Shown here piece after piece: positions 16,544 through 25,355 of a DNA stretch of 64,000 nt. The stretch's first letter is position 1; every line of letters starts with the position of its first letter. Source of the stretch: Lysinibacillus fusiformis. GTDB taxonomy: Bacteria > Bacillota > Bacilli > Bacillales_A > Planococcaceae. The position numbers and the translations under genes are program-made. Location of the stretch: contig NZ_PDFK01000009.1 in the NCBI RefSeq assembly GCF_002845985.1, positions 62,001 to 126,000 on the forward strand. Direction: 5' to 3'. The notes under the pieces were generated by a model. It saw only the letters and a list, made by a program, of their open reading frames with translations. It was not told the origin of the DNA and searched no databases.

Positions 16544-17452
16544 CTATTTATTCCTTATTGGAATAAATCCATTTTCAGTATTTCTACCAATCGTTTTGAG
16601 TAACTGCTTTAATGCATAAGATTGATACGTGTTTTTCTTCGTAATAATCCCTAAACGCCATGGCATATGAAATTGATGTAATGGGATCGTTCTCACATTG
16701 GCATTTGTTTGCTTCGCGGCAATTGAGAAGGGTAATAGTGTAACGCCCAGATTGGAGGATACTAATTCCAAAATCAAATCCCATTGTGAACTTTTATAGC
16801 CGACTATCGGTGTAAAGCCTACGCTTTTACATGATTTAATAATATAGTCATGGAGCGTGAACTCCTCTGCAAAGATAATAAACGTTTCGTTTTTTAAATC
16901 CTTCAAAGCTATAGAATCCTCTTTTGCCAATGGATGGGATTCATTCATAAATACAAAAAATTGATCCTCTACAAATGGCTGAACGGAAAATTTCCTTTCA
17001 TCTGCTGGTAATACAACAATGCCCATATCAACATCGCCATTTTCAACTAGCATTTCTACCATTTTAGCGCCTCGTTCGACAAGCTCTAAATGCACCTCTG
17101 GGTATAGTTGATGAAATTTCCTGGCGATGTCAGGAAAAAATAATGTGCCAATTAGAGGTGGAATCCCTAATTTGATAGCGCCTGTTTTAATATTCAATAA
17201 ATCATCCAATAAAATATGCAACTCTTGAACACCGTGCAATATTTTTTGTCCCTGTTGAAAGACAATACTCCCTGCGTCTGTTAGCTCTACTTTGCGAGTA
17301 GACCTGTTCAACAATTCAACTTGTAATGTTTCTTCTAATTTCTTGATACTTTTGCTTAGTGATGGCTGAGATACAAAGGACACATTTGCAGCCTTTGTAA
17401 AACTTCCCTGTTCAACCACAGCCATAAATGCTTTTAAATCCCGTAATTCCAT
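16544..17452 (-). CDS. LysR-family transcriptional regulator
   Basis: 302 residues with a standard N-terminal winged HTH (ELRDLKAFMAVVEQGSFTKA, then SQPSLSKSIKKLEETL) and a periplasmic-binding-like effector domain. Two upstream in-frame ATGs exist; AGGAAG placed before the third ATG (17452) and the family N-terminus favour that start. It resembles CynR/CatR-type regulators of small acids. The direct neighbour scoAB is a likely target. No T-N11-A operator was pinned down. Confidence 0.85.
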   Translation of the reverse strand: MELRDLKAFMAVVEQGSFTKAANVSFVSQPSLSKSIKKLEETLQVELLNRSTRKVELTDAGSIVFQQGQKILHGVQELHILLDDLLNIKTGAIKLGIPPLIGTLFFPDIARKFHQLYPEVHLELVERGAKMVEMLVENGDVDMGIVVLPADERKFSVQPFVEDQFFVFMNESHPLAKEDSIALKDLKNETFIIFAEEFTLHDYIIKSCKSVGFTPIVGYKSSQWDLILELVSSNLGVTLLPFSIAAKQTNANVRTIPLHQFHMPWRLGIITKKNTYQSYALKQLLKTIGRNTENGFIPIRNK

Positions 17453-17499
17453 AAACATCTTCCTCATTTGTTCATATTTATTATGAAATGATATGTAGA

Positions 17500-17825
17500 A
17501 TTCCTTTTAGTAATAAATTCTCCTTCAATTCGTTTAATCCTTTACTGGATAAAGAACCCAAAGAAGAAGGGTTCCGATTAAAAGACATCTTTAAACAAGT
17601 CGATATTCCAGAAGCAACGTATCACTATCACATGAAGAACTTTTTTGGCTTACTCAAACAAGAAATGTAATAGGGAGAAGAATTAATTTCCTATGAAGCG
17701 TTAAAGAAGAAAATAGAGGAATATATCGATTACTATAATAACGATCGAATTAAGCAAAAATAGGCAGACATGAGCCTGGTAAAATACCGAACTTATGCCA
17801 GCCGATTAGCTACATAACTAAAACT
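17500..17825 (+). mobile_element. IS3-family insertion sequence remnant
   Basis: The first part encodes an OrfB-like N-terminus (FRLKDIFKQVDIPEATYHYH) which stops at 17670. Within 20 codons there follows a fragment of the OrfB C-terminus (KIEEYIDYYNNDRIKQK, stop, ADMSLVKYRTYASRLA). The DDE core is absent, so there is an internal deletion of most of the transposase. No intact inverted repeats are visible. It is a relic, not an active element. Confidence 0.7.
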
Positions 17826-17850
17826 CTATTTTTAAGGAGTCACTACCCAT

Positions 17851-18489
17851 TTAATGGGCTTTTTCTAATGCCAGTTTAATACCGAATCCAATTAATACAG
17901 CACCCGTTACTCCTTCAATTATTGCCTTCGTCGATGGCTTTTTCATAAAGGCGCTAATTCGATCTAATAGATACACATAGAAGACAAACCATAACATTGT
18001 TAATGCTGTATAAATAAGACCCATTATTAAAAATGGAAAAAATGTACCGCTCGTACCGTCTACAAATTGAGGTAGAAACGTTAGGAAAAATACAGCGACC
18101 TTTGGATTTGTCACATTTGTAAGAAACCCTTGTTTAAAGCAGGACTGCTGCGAATATTTGTGATCCATATTTGCAGCATCTTGCACTACAGGTGATTGTG
18201 TGCGAATTGTCCGTAGTGTCCATAATGTTTTGATACCTAAATAACATAAATAAACTGCACCAATGTACTTTAAAGCAGCAAATACATAGGCAGATTTCAC
18301 AATAATAGCAGAAAGACCAATTACAGCAGCACATGTGTGAATTAATAAACCACAACAAGATCCTAAGATCGTCTGTAATCCTCCCTTTCTACTTACAGTC
18401 AAGGTATTCTTAGTTGCAATCGCTGTATCAGGACCAGGTAAAATAATGAGCAAAATGCACATAACTAAGAACACGGATATGTTAACCAT
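17851..18489 (-). CDS. LysE/RhtB-family amino acid exporter
   Basis: 212 residues with the six-helix LysE pattern; the conserved early motif LLIILPGPDTAIATKNTL and the later TNPKVAVFFLTFLPQF are both present. These proteins export amino acids or their analogues across the cytoplasmic membrane. An ATG 18 bases upstream is in frame, but GGAAAGGAG is correctly placed for the ATG at 18489. The substrate cannot be told from sequence. Confidence 0.88.
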   Translation of the reverse strand: MVNISVFLVMCILLIILPGPDTAIATKNTLTVSRKGGLQTILGSCCGLLIHTCAAVIGLSAIIVKSAYVFAALKYIGAVYLCYLGIKTLWTLRTIRTQSPVVQDAANMDHKYSQQSCFKQGFLTNVTNPKVAVFFLTFLPQFVDGTSGTFFPFLIMGLIYTALTMLWFVFYVYLLDRISAFMKKPSTKAIIEGVTGAVLIGFGIKLALEKAH

Positions 18490-18581
18490 AGTACATCTCC
18501 TTTCCATGTCAGAAAATTATAAATAATTTTAACATAAGCATTGACCTACAGAAAGATACAAAATAATCTCATCTTTTTCCA

Positions 18582-18636
18582 TTGACATATAACTATAAGG
18601 TGTTATATGTTCTTAACACCTTATGGTTATATGTCA
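18582..18636 (+). promoter_or_regulatory. Promoter with a 23-bp-arm palindromic operator
   Basis: TTGACA (18582-18587) and a TATATG-like -10 one helix turn and a half downstream overlap an inverted repeat: left arm 18583-18605 starting TGACATATAAC, right arm 18614-18636 ending GTTATATGTCA, 22 of 23 positions complementary, loop TATGTTCT. It lies 80 nt upstream of the SRPBCC-ArsR operon and is the natural binding site for the ArsR repressor encoded there (inference). Confidence 0.7.
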
Positions 18637-18717
18637 CTCAACTCTGCAAACGCTTTTGGTTTGAGCAGGCTCGTACCATCAGTGTCATTTCATCAAACAA
18701 TAAAGGAGTAACTATAC

Positions 18718-19140
18718 ATGACTGAAAAATTACAGGATATTGTCAAAACGATTACTTTGAATGCCCCTATTGAAAAAGTGTGGGAGACAGTCGCAACCGC
18801 TGAAAAAATTGCTTCATGGTTTATGCCAAATGATTTTCAACCACTCGAAGGACATGAATTCACTATTCAATCACCGTTTGGTCCTTCACCCTGTAAAGTA
18901 GAACGTGTCGAAGCACCATATTATTTACGTTTTGCCTGGGATCAAGATGGCTGGTTCGTCACTTTTGAGCTAAAAGAGGTTGGCGATCAAACAGAATTTA
19001 CGTTAACGCATGGTGGCTGGAAGGAAGCTTCTCATATTATTCCTAAAGCGAATACTGCTGCTGAAGCTATTCGGACAAAAATGGATGACGGCTGGACAAT
19101 ACTTATTCAGCATAAATTAAAAGAGATTGCCGAATCCTAA
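18718..19140 (+). CDS. SRPBCC (AHSA1/START-like) domain protein
   Basis: 140 residues forming one START-like fold: ITLNAPIEKVWETVATAEKI at the beginning, then WFMPNDFQPLEGHEF and the C-terminal helix DDGWTILIQHKLKEI. Such proteins bind hydrophobic ligands in a deep cavity. The stop codon overlaps the ArsR gene start by one base, a very common pairing in which the ArsR protein controls the pair. The ligand is unknown. Confidence 0.88.
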   Translation: MTEKLQDIVKTITLNAPIEKVWETVATAEKIASWFMPNDFQPLEGHEFTIQSPFGPSPCKVERVEAPYYLRFAWDQDGWFVTFELKEVGDQTEFTLTHGGWKEASHIIPKANTAAEAIRTKMDDGWTILIQHKLKEIAES

Positions 19141-19460
19141 TGACTCAATCAGCCGTAAAATATGATGTTTTTCAAGCCATTGCTGATCCCACAAGAAGGA
19201 ATATTTTACAGCTACTTGCCGCAAGTGATAGACCTATTTCCAATATTTCTGAGCACTTTGCTATTAGTCGAACTGCTGTCGTAAAGCATTTAAAAATATT
19301 AGAGCAGGCTGAGCTCATTTCTGCTGAAAAAAAGGGTCGAGAAAAAATCTATACTTTGCATAGTGAGCGTTTGCAGGAAATTGAAGATTGGCTTCAGTAC
19401 TTCCATTTATTTTGGGACAATAAATTGGTGCAGCTTCAAAGAATGGTTGAAGAGGATTAA
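19140..19460 (+). CDS. ArsR-family (SdpR-type) transcriptional repressor
   Basis: 106 residues with winged HTH: FQAIADPTRRNILQLLA, SNISEHFAISRTAVVKHLKI and the wing EKKGREKIYTL. No Cys metal site is present, so it is not a metal sensor of the ArsR/SmtB type; it fits the SdpR/YczG group that is often paired with AHSA1 proteins. It probably binds the long palindrome upstream of the operon, giving autoregulation. Confidence 0.88.
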   Translation: MTQSAVKYDVFQAIADPTRRNILQLLAASDRPISNISEHFAISRTAVVKHLKILEQAELISAEKKGREKIYTLHSERLQEIEDWLQYFHLFWDNKLVQLQRMVEED

Positions 19461-19463
19461 AGC

Positions 19464-19496
19464 AAAAAAGGAGCTGTCTTTATACTGGACAGCTCC
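19464..19496 (-). terminator. Terminator of yqhG
   Basis: GGAGCTGTC and GACAGCTCC form the stem; on the minus strand TTTTTTG follows. It sits between the convergent arsR-like gene and yqhG. Confidence 0.8.
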
Positions 19497-19500
19497 ACAT

Positions 19501-20280
19501 TTAAAAGAGATAAAATACCCCCCCATTAATGATTTCAATTTTAATTTTAGATTCGTATTGCTCCTCTAATGCTTTGCGTTCAATTTCATAGCATTCAGGT
19601 TTATCCTCCACATCCTCATAAAAATAATCTAAGACTCGTTGATCTCGTTGCCAACGTTTCTGTGCTTCAATTGCCCATGAATGATCATCTTGTTCAATGA
19701 TGGCTTCAACTGCTGCATGTAGTCGTTCCAGTGCTCGAAGTGGCTTAATAATATATTGCACATGAAATACATTATCTGCGGGCTCCATGTCGAATTCTGA
19801 GGTACAAATCGTTTCATGAAAATCTTCCTTTACCACACCTGTCAATAAATTGATACCAAATGAATAAAGCATTTCTTTTGTGCGATCACAGCAATAAGAA
19901 ACTTTAAAGTTAACACCTAACCAAGGTGTTAGGATGACCTGACCCATTGCACTATCCACCTTTTCAAACAGTTGAACATAGGCTCCTAATTCTTTTGTTG
20001 CTACAAATAGCTGATTTAAACGTGGTGAGCCGTAATGAATGGCCTCTCCAAATAAGTTACCAGCTATTGACGTTTGATTTGTTATGAAGGTTACTTGAGC
20101 TGGGTTTGGCTCACTATTAGTCGCTTCAATATACTGCCAATAAAATGGCCTATTCATAATCCTTTTATCAATATCCACCGTTAGTTGAACTGTTAAATAA
20201 TGATCCTCTTCACCTAAAATAGCGCAGTCATTCTCGTTAAAAAATTCTTTTAAATAGTGATGGACTTGTTGCGGATACAT
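19501..20280 (-). CDS. yqhG: YqhG family protein
   Basis: 259 residues, matching the size and order of B. subtilis YqhG, encoded directly after YqhH. Characteristic pieces are NRPFYWQYIEATN, GSPRLNQLF and a C-terminal charged helix. No enzyme motif is visible and the function is unknown; it is presumably a partner of the YqhH helicase. It starts 17 nt after yqhH. Confidence 0.85.
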   Translation of the reverse strand: MYPQQVHHYLKEFFNENDCAILGEEDHYLTVQLTVDIDKRIMNRPFYWQYIEATNSEPNPAQVTFITNQTSIAGNLFGEAIHYGSPRLNQLFVATKELGAYVQLFEKVDSAMGQVILTPWLGVNFKVSYCCDRTKEMLYSFGINLLTGVVKEDFHETICTSEFDMEPADNVFHVQYIIKPLRALERLHAAVEAIIEQDDHSWAIEAQKRWQRDQRVLDYFYEDVEDKPECYEIERKALEEQYESKIKIEIINGGVFYLF

Positions 20281-20297
20281 GGTTGCCCCTCCTTACC

Positions 20298-21806
20298 TCA
20301 TACAGATTCTTTAAAGTTTGTTAAAATCGCATCTAAATCGCCAACCACTTTCTCGAACACATCAATTTTTGTATGAAGTAACTCCAATATTTTTTCTTCA
20401 ATGGTATTTTCAATCGCAAGATTATAAATATGGACGTCATGCTCCTGTCCCAAACGATGGACACGACCAATACGTTGCTCTAGCTTCATTGGATTCCATG
20501 GTAGATCATAGTTGATGACATGATGACAAAATTGAAGGTTGATTCCTTCGCCTCCTGCCTCAGTTGCGATGAGTACCTGTGCTCTCTCTTTAAAGAGATG
20601 CTTCATATAATCTCGTTTGCTTTTATTGAACTTCCCATTAAACAGGACACTCGTTATGCCATTAGTATGCAAATACCATTGTAAATAAACTTGAGTAGCC
20701 CGATACTCTGTAAAAATAATAACCTTGTCATCTGCTTGTTTTACGATTTCTAGCGTTTTCTCCGCCTTTGAATTTACTTCTAAGGCCATAAGCTTTGCTA
20801 AAATCGCTTCAAGTTCTTGTGGCTGCACATGATCATCTAGCATATTCGTTAGTGTTAATGCTGTGGCTTCCTTGCTACTACACATTTCCTTTTGTAAAGT
20901 AATTAATGAAAAGGAACCTGTATTTTCAAGGGCTCCAAGCAAATCGTAAACTTCCCTCTCTGCCTCCGTAAATGTAATCGGTACAATTTGAACACAGCGA
21001 TTTGTCCATTCAATCCCTGTATCTTCTCGCCGATTTCTCACCATTACCTGATTGACCAATTCTTTTAAATAATCATCATGTTCTAAATGATGCTTACTAG
21101 CAGAGAAGGCTGACTGGAATGTATCGTAATTCCCTAAATGCCCTGGCTTTAATAAGGAAATTAAATAATACAGTTCGAACACATCGTTCTGAATAGGTGT
21201 GGCTGTTAATAATAAGCAAAACTTTTTCTTTAACCCTTGTACGAACTCATAAATTTGTGTTTTATTATTCTTTAATTTATGTGCCTCATCAATAATAATC
21301 ATGTCGTAATCCTGCTCATAAATGCGCTCTTTATGGGGACTTTTTTTAGCCGTATCCATACTCATAATGAGGACATCGTAGCGCTCTATTGGACAATTTT
21401 TCTTATAGGCGATGGCCGGTATATGAAATTTTAAATTTAACTCTTCAATCCACTGATTAATGAGAGAAGCAGGTGCTAAAATTAATGCCCTTTTAACAAG
21501 GCCTCGAATAAGGTATTCCTTTAAAATTAAGCCCGCTTCAATCGTTTTACCAAGACCTACTTCATCGGCTAAAATCGCTTTTCCATTCATGCGCTCAATA
21601 ACTGTTTCAGCCGCTTCTAACTGGTGTACTAATGGTTTTAAGTGCGGTAAATACTTAGTTGCTTGTAATCCCGTAAAATCAGGGATTAATTTCCTTTTCA
21701 CAATATCATAGTTCATCTTATATAATGTCCAGCTCTGCCATTGTTCAAGATGATTTAATCGATTGCTAAAGCCTTCTTCCCACTCGGACGACCTTTCTAT
21801 TTTCAT
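20298..21806 (-). CDS. yqhH: SNF2-type helicase, YqhH
   Basis: 502 residues with all Swi2/Snf2 motifs: I LADEVGLGKTIEAGLIL, II IIDEAHKLKN, III LLTATPIQN, and V/VI LIATEAGGEGINLQF and QRIGRVHRLGQ. It is a DNA- or nucleoprotein-translocating ATPase; the cellular role of YqhH is not known. The start was placed at ATG 21806 behind GAGGTGAT, three codons inside the longest frame. It forms a two-gene unit with yqhG. Confidence 0.9.
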   Translation of the reverse strand: MKIERSSEWEEGFSNRLNHLEQWQSWTLYKMNYDIVKRKLIPDFTGLQATKYLPHLKPLVHQLEAAETVIERMNGKAILADEVGLGKTIEAGLILKEYLIRGLVKRALILAPASLINQWIEELNLKFHIPAIAYKKNCPIERYDVLIMSMDTAKKSPHKERIYEQDYDMIIIDEAHKLKNNKTQIYEFVQGLKKKFCLLLTATPIQNDVFELYYLISLLKPGHLGNYDTFQSAFSASKHHLEHDDYLKELVNQVMVRNRREDTGIEWTNRCVQIVPITFTEAEREVYDLLGALENTGSFSLITLQKEMCSSKEATALTLTNMLDDHVQPQELEAILAKLMALEVNSKAEKTLEIVKQADDKVIIFTEYRATQVYLQWYLHTNGITSVLFNGKFNKSKRDYMKHLFKERAQVLIATEAGGEGINLQFCHHVINYDLPWNPMKLEQRIGRVHRLGQEHDVHIYNLAIENTIEEKILELLHTKIDVFEKVVGDLDAILTNFKESV

Positions 21807-21878
21807 GATCATCACCTCATGTTATTTTTTCTAGCTTAGGTTGTCCAAAAAAGGAAAAGATATGTTCCTTTTAGATGA

Positions 21879-21914
21879 AAAACACCTAATGAAAGTTATT
21901 TTTCACTAGGTGTT
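21879..21914 (-). terminator. Terminator of the AraC-type regulator gene
   Basis: AAACACCTA-TGA and TCA-TAGGTGTTT form the stem; the minus strand continues with TTTTTC. Confidence 0.7.
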
Positions 21915-21916
21915 TG

Positions 21917-22729
21917 TTAGTTTATATGTTTACGAAATTGGCTAGGCGATAAACCTGTTATTTTTTTAAATACACGGCTAAAATAAAAGTAATCTGTGTA
22001 ACCCACTTTTTCCGCAATATCTTTAACAGATAAATGAGAAGTTCTCAATAATACTTTAGATTTTTGAATACGCAAAACAGTAAGATAAACATTCGGGCTA
22101 ACACCCATTTTTTTCTCAAATAGATAGGACAGTTTCCTTCTTTCCATTTTAAAATGATTCGCGATATCCATAACAGTCATATTCTTTGTATAGTTTTCTT
22201 GCATATACTCCGTAATTAACGTTATATTTTCTTTTTTATATTGATAATCCCTCATTTTAATGACTAAAATGATTTCTTCTAAAATATTAAAAAAAAGAGC
22301 TTTCGATTGAAGAAATGATAAATGACTACCCATGACATAATTTTGTATTAATTGCTGCAACAAATTCATTAATTTTAGCTGCTCTCCTACCTGTAAGGCA
22401 AAATGACGATTGTAGAGTGGAAACTTTGAATTTTCTCCGTCTGATAGTTGAAAATGAATGACAGCATACTCGAATTTAGTATCGCTTGTAATTGTTCGTT
22501 GGATAGATAAGTTTGGACCCGCATGGATAATCTGCCCTTTTTCTAATCGGTAATTTTTGCCTTCAATTTTAACATCTGCTACTCCATTGATAGGAAATAT
22601 TAAACCAGCTGCATTCGTCATCGTCTTGTAATTCGTAACGACCGTTTCGGAGGAAATCTTCTCCGTAATCACATCCAAAAATGTTAATGGAGCAGTTGTG
22701 TAAAATTCTATGATTTCTTGTATATCCAT
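21917..22729 (-). CDS. AraC-family transcriptional regulator
   Basis: 270 residues: an N-terminal cupin-like sensory half and two C-terminal HTH motifs, MTVMDIANHFKMERRKLSYL and LSVKDIAEKVGYTDYFYFSR, ending GLSPSQFRKH. It is followed upstream by a ferredoxin reductase gene and a siderophore-binding lipoprotein gene on the same strand, so an iron-uptake activator role like B. subtilis Btr is possible (inference). The effector is unknown. Confidence 0.85.
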   Translation of the reverse strand: MDIQEIIEFYTTAPLTFLDVITEKISSETVVTNYKTMTNAAGLIFPINGVADVKIEGKNYRLEKGQIIHAGPNLSIQRTITSDTKFEYAVIHFQLSDGENSKFPLYNRHFALQVGEQLKLMNLLQQLIQNYVMGSHLSFLQSKALFFNILEEIILVIKMRDYQYKKENITLITEYMQENYTKNMTVMDIANHFKMERRKLSYLFEKKMGVSPNVYLTVLRIQKSKVLLRTSHLSVKDIAEKVGYTDYFYFSRVFKKITGLSPSQFRKHIN

Positions 22730-22763
22730 TTTGAATGCTCTCCTTCACTTCATAGTATTAAGA

Positions 22764-22800
22764 CAAAAAGAAAGGAACACCAACAATGCATCAGTGCTCC
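22764..22800 (-). terminator. Terminator of the ferredoxin reductase gene
   Basis: On the minus strand GGAGCAC pairs with GTGTTCC (one G-T pair) and TTTCTTTTT follows. Confidence 0.65.
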
Positions 22801-22809
22801 TAAAATCGA

Positions 22810-23859
22810 TTATTTTAAACTTTCCTGTAGTAGCTTGCGATTACGTTGTTTGAAAATATCATTATGTGAGGAAACGATACCGCCCTCAGAAGCATCAGGT
22901 TGAATATATTTCTTCGCACTATTTACTGCATGGAGTGCATCGTGGAAGGCAGCTGCAATTAAATGGATTTTACCATCATGGTGAAGAATATCACCTGCTG
23001 CATAAAGGCCCGGAATGGACGATTCACTATTAATCGAACCAGCTATAAAATAATCATTTTTACGGTCAATGGCTAACGGACTATTATCTAATAGCTCCTT
23101 ATCACGTACATATCCATGACTGATGACCACTTCGTCAATAGGAATCTCTGTTACAGTGCCTGTTTCATGATTAGTTAAAGAAATCGCTTTAATCATTCCT
23201 GCTTGATCGTCTGCAATCAGTTTCGTAATTTCAGAATTGAAATGGCATTCAATAGAACTATTTGTAAGCTCTGTAATTTGAGCCTCATGTGCAGACAATG
23301 TATCTTTTCGATATGTTAAATAGACTTTGGAAGCTACTTCCATTAACTCTAATGCCCAGTCTACAGCAGTGTTACCACCACCGGAAATAATAACTGCCTT
23401 ATTCTTAAATTTTTCATAGGATTTAATTGTGTAATTTAAATTAGAAACTTCAAAGCGTTCAGCGCCTTCAATTTCAATTTTTTGAGGATTCAGGATACCT
23501 CCGCCAATAGCGACAATAACCGTTTTGGAATAATGAATGTTTCCTGACTCCGCAGTGATCATAAAAATGCCATCTTCATTTTTGGCAATGGACAGCACTT
23601 TTTCATCTGTATAAATAGAAGGGTTAAACGTTAAGGCTTGCTCAACTAATTGCTTAATTAGTTGTCCCCCTGAAATAGGCGTTACACCCCCAACATCCCA
23701 AATCATTTTCTCTGGGTAAACATGAATTTTACCGCCTAGCTGTGGTTGTGATTCAATTAGCTTCGTTTTCATTTCTCGTAAACCACAGTAAAAACTAGAA
23801 TATAGACCTGCAGGTCCACCACCAATGATTGTTACATCATACAATTCTTGTTCTAACAA
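22810..23859 (-). CDS. Ferredoxin-NADP reductase, thioredoxin-reductase-like (YcgT/YumC type)
   Basis: 349 residues. FAD site IIGGGPAGLYSSFY near the start, NADPH site IISGGGNTAVDWALE in the middle, and the C-terminal FAD motif YAAGDILHHDGK. The redox CxxC of thioredoxin reductase is absent, as in Bacillus-type ferredoxin/flavodoxin-NADP reductases. The gene is preceded by a perfect Fur box and lies beside siderophore-uptake genes, so it may supply electrons for releasing iron from siderophores (inference). Confidence 0.88.
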   Translation of the reverse strand: MLEQELYDVTIIGGGPAGLYSSFYCGLREMKTKLIESQPQLGGKIHVYPEKMIWDVGGVTPISGGQLIKQLVEQALTFNPSIYTDEKVLSIAKNEDGIFMITAESGNIHYSKTVIVAIGGGILNPQKIEIEGAERFEVSNLNYTIKSYEKFKNKAVIISGGGNTAVDWALELMEVASKVYLTYRKDTLSAHEAQITELTNSSIECHFNSEITKLIADDQAGMIKAISLTNHETGTVTEIPIDEVVISHGYVRDKELLDNSPLAIDRKNDYFIAGSINSESSIPGLYAAGDILHHDGKIHLIAAAFHDALHAVNSAKKYIQPDASEGGIVSSHNDIFKQRNRKLLQESLK

Positions 23860-23984
23860 TACTTAACACACCTTTCAATTTGTCATTACCTATCTCAACA
23901 ATTGGACTAACATTGCATGACAGCCCTACTGTGTATTTCTAATTGTCTAAACTACTTTGAACTTCCTCCTTAATTCCATTATAC

Positions 23985-24003
23985 GATAATGATAATCATT
24001 ATC
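23985..24003. promoter_or_regulatory. Fur box (perfect 19-bp consensus)
   Basis: GATAATGATAATCATTATC, identical to the classical Fur consensus, 126 nt upstream of the ferredoxin reductase start. It should make that gene iron-repressed. Confidence 0.92.
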
Positions 24004-24069
24004 AAATAAAATTATTACAAAACATAATAATAATACATATCCTGTCACCATTTTTTAATATTCTTAAAG

Positions 24070-24096
24070 AAATAGTATGCACTAGGCATACTATTT
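24070..24096 (-). terminator. Terminator of the siderophore-binding protein gene
   Basis: AAATAGTATGC and GCATACTATTT form a perfect 11-bp stem with a 5-nt loop; a short T-rich tail follows on the minus strand. Confidence 0.7.
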
Positions 24097-24110
24097 CATT
24101 TTAATCATAT

Positions 24111-25112
24111 TTATTTATCTTTTAACAAATCTACTACTATATCAATTCCATACATAGTTGCAATTGGTGCATCCTGTGCAAATAAAGAACGATCGACTAT
24201 ATAAATATTTTTATTTTTAACTGCATTGATGTTCTTCCATACCGCGCTTTCTTCATAGGATTTTAAAAATTCCCCTTCACTCATGGTAATTCCACTTTTA
24301 TCAAGGAAAATAAATAGATGATCTGGGTTTAAGACTGACATCCCCTCCATACTTACTTCCTTTGTCATATCTTCTGGGTAATTTTGTGGAACTTTAATTC
24401 CTAAACCATGTTCAGGATTCGTTGGCGCAATATTTTTCCCATATATCCAAAACCCTTCTTTCGTATTTACGGATGTAAAGACTACAGTTTCTCCTTTGGC
24501 TGTAAAATTCTTCAAAGCTTCTCGGCCATCTGTGATTTTTTTGCTTACTTCTTCTAGCAGTGCCTTTCCTTGTTGCTCTTTCCCCAATACCTTTGAAATT
24601 TCCGTTACAGCTAACTCTTGATCCGTAGACATCGCTCTTTGATTTAAATACACAACAGGTGCTATTGCTGACAATTGGTCATATAGCTGATCATGAACAC
24701 CTGAAGCAGCCAAAATTAAATCTGGTTTTAGTTCTAGTATTTTTTCAAGACTTGGGCTTCTAACATCCCCAATATCAGTAAATGTTTGTTCTTCCACAAA
24801 AGATTGATAGGCTTCCCATAAATTAAACATAGTATCAGCATTTGCTATACCTATTGGCTTGGTATCTAATGCTAATAGAACATCTGGGTATAATACATGC
24901 ATCAAAGAAATAACACGTTTCGGCTCTTTCTCAATTATTACTTCCTTCCCTAAAGCGTCTGTATATGTTAGAGGATAAATGGACGGTTCTTCCTTTATTT
25001 CCTCTTTTTCTTTTTGGGTTTGATTCGCTACCTTCTCTTCGGCATTATTACATGCTACTAGCAAGACTGATAGTAACAAAGTGAACAGCACCATTATCCA
25101 CGGCTTCTTCAT
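24111..25112 (-). CDS. Siderophore ABC transporter substrate-binding lipoprotein
   Basis: 333 residues. Lipoprotein signal with LLVAC (Cys near 21), then a FecB/FeuA-type two-lobe domain: YTDALGKEVIIEKEPKRVI, PSLEKILELKPDLILAA and the C-terminal WKNINAVKNKNIYIVD. It binds ferric siderophores on the outer face of the membrane. No permease or ATPase gene is adjacent, so it must share a transporter encoded elsewhere. A Fur box lies 30 nt upstream of its start. Confidence 0.9.
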   Translation of the reverse strand: MKKPWIMVLFTLLLSVLLVACNNAEEKVANQTQKEKEEIKEEPSIYPLTYTDALGKEVIIEKEPKRVISLMHVLYPDVLLALDTKPIGIANADTMFNLWEAYQSFVEEQTFTDIGDVRSPSLEKILELKPDLILAASGVHDQLYDQLSAIAPVVYLNQRAMSTDQELAVTEISKVLGKEQQGKALLEEVSKKITDGREALKNFTAKGETVVFTSVNTKEGFWIYGKNIAPTNPEHGLGIKVPQNYPEDMTKEVSMEGMSVLNPDHLFIFLDKSGITMSEGEFLKSYEESAVWKNINAVKNKNIYIVDRSLFAQDAPIATMYGIDIVVDLLKDK

Positions 25113-25140
25113 TGTATGTCCTCCTTTAATTTTCTAGCAA

Positions 25141-25159
25141 AATAATGAGAATCATTATC
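25141..25159. promoter_or_regulatory. Fur box
   Basis: AATAATGAGAATCATTATC matches the 19-bp Fur consensus at 17 positions. It lies just upstream of the siderophore-binding lipoprotein gene. Confidence 0.85.
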
Positions 25160-25355
25160 AAAAAGATGATAGCAAATTCAATTTTTTGAGTACATATAAT
25201 ACTCGATGAACAAATTTGTGTTTTTTTATCCATAAACGTAAAAATGTCCAGCTTTGTACTTTTTGAACGAGGTTATCACTGTTCATTTTAACGTTAAATA
25301 TACGTTATACTTACTTTTTGATACACTATTGGAAAAAAGATAATAGAGGGCAATA

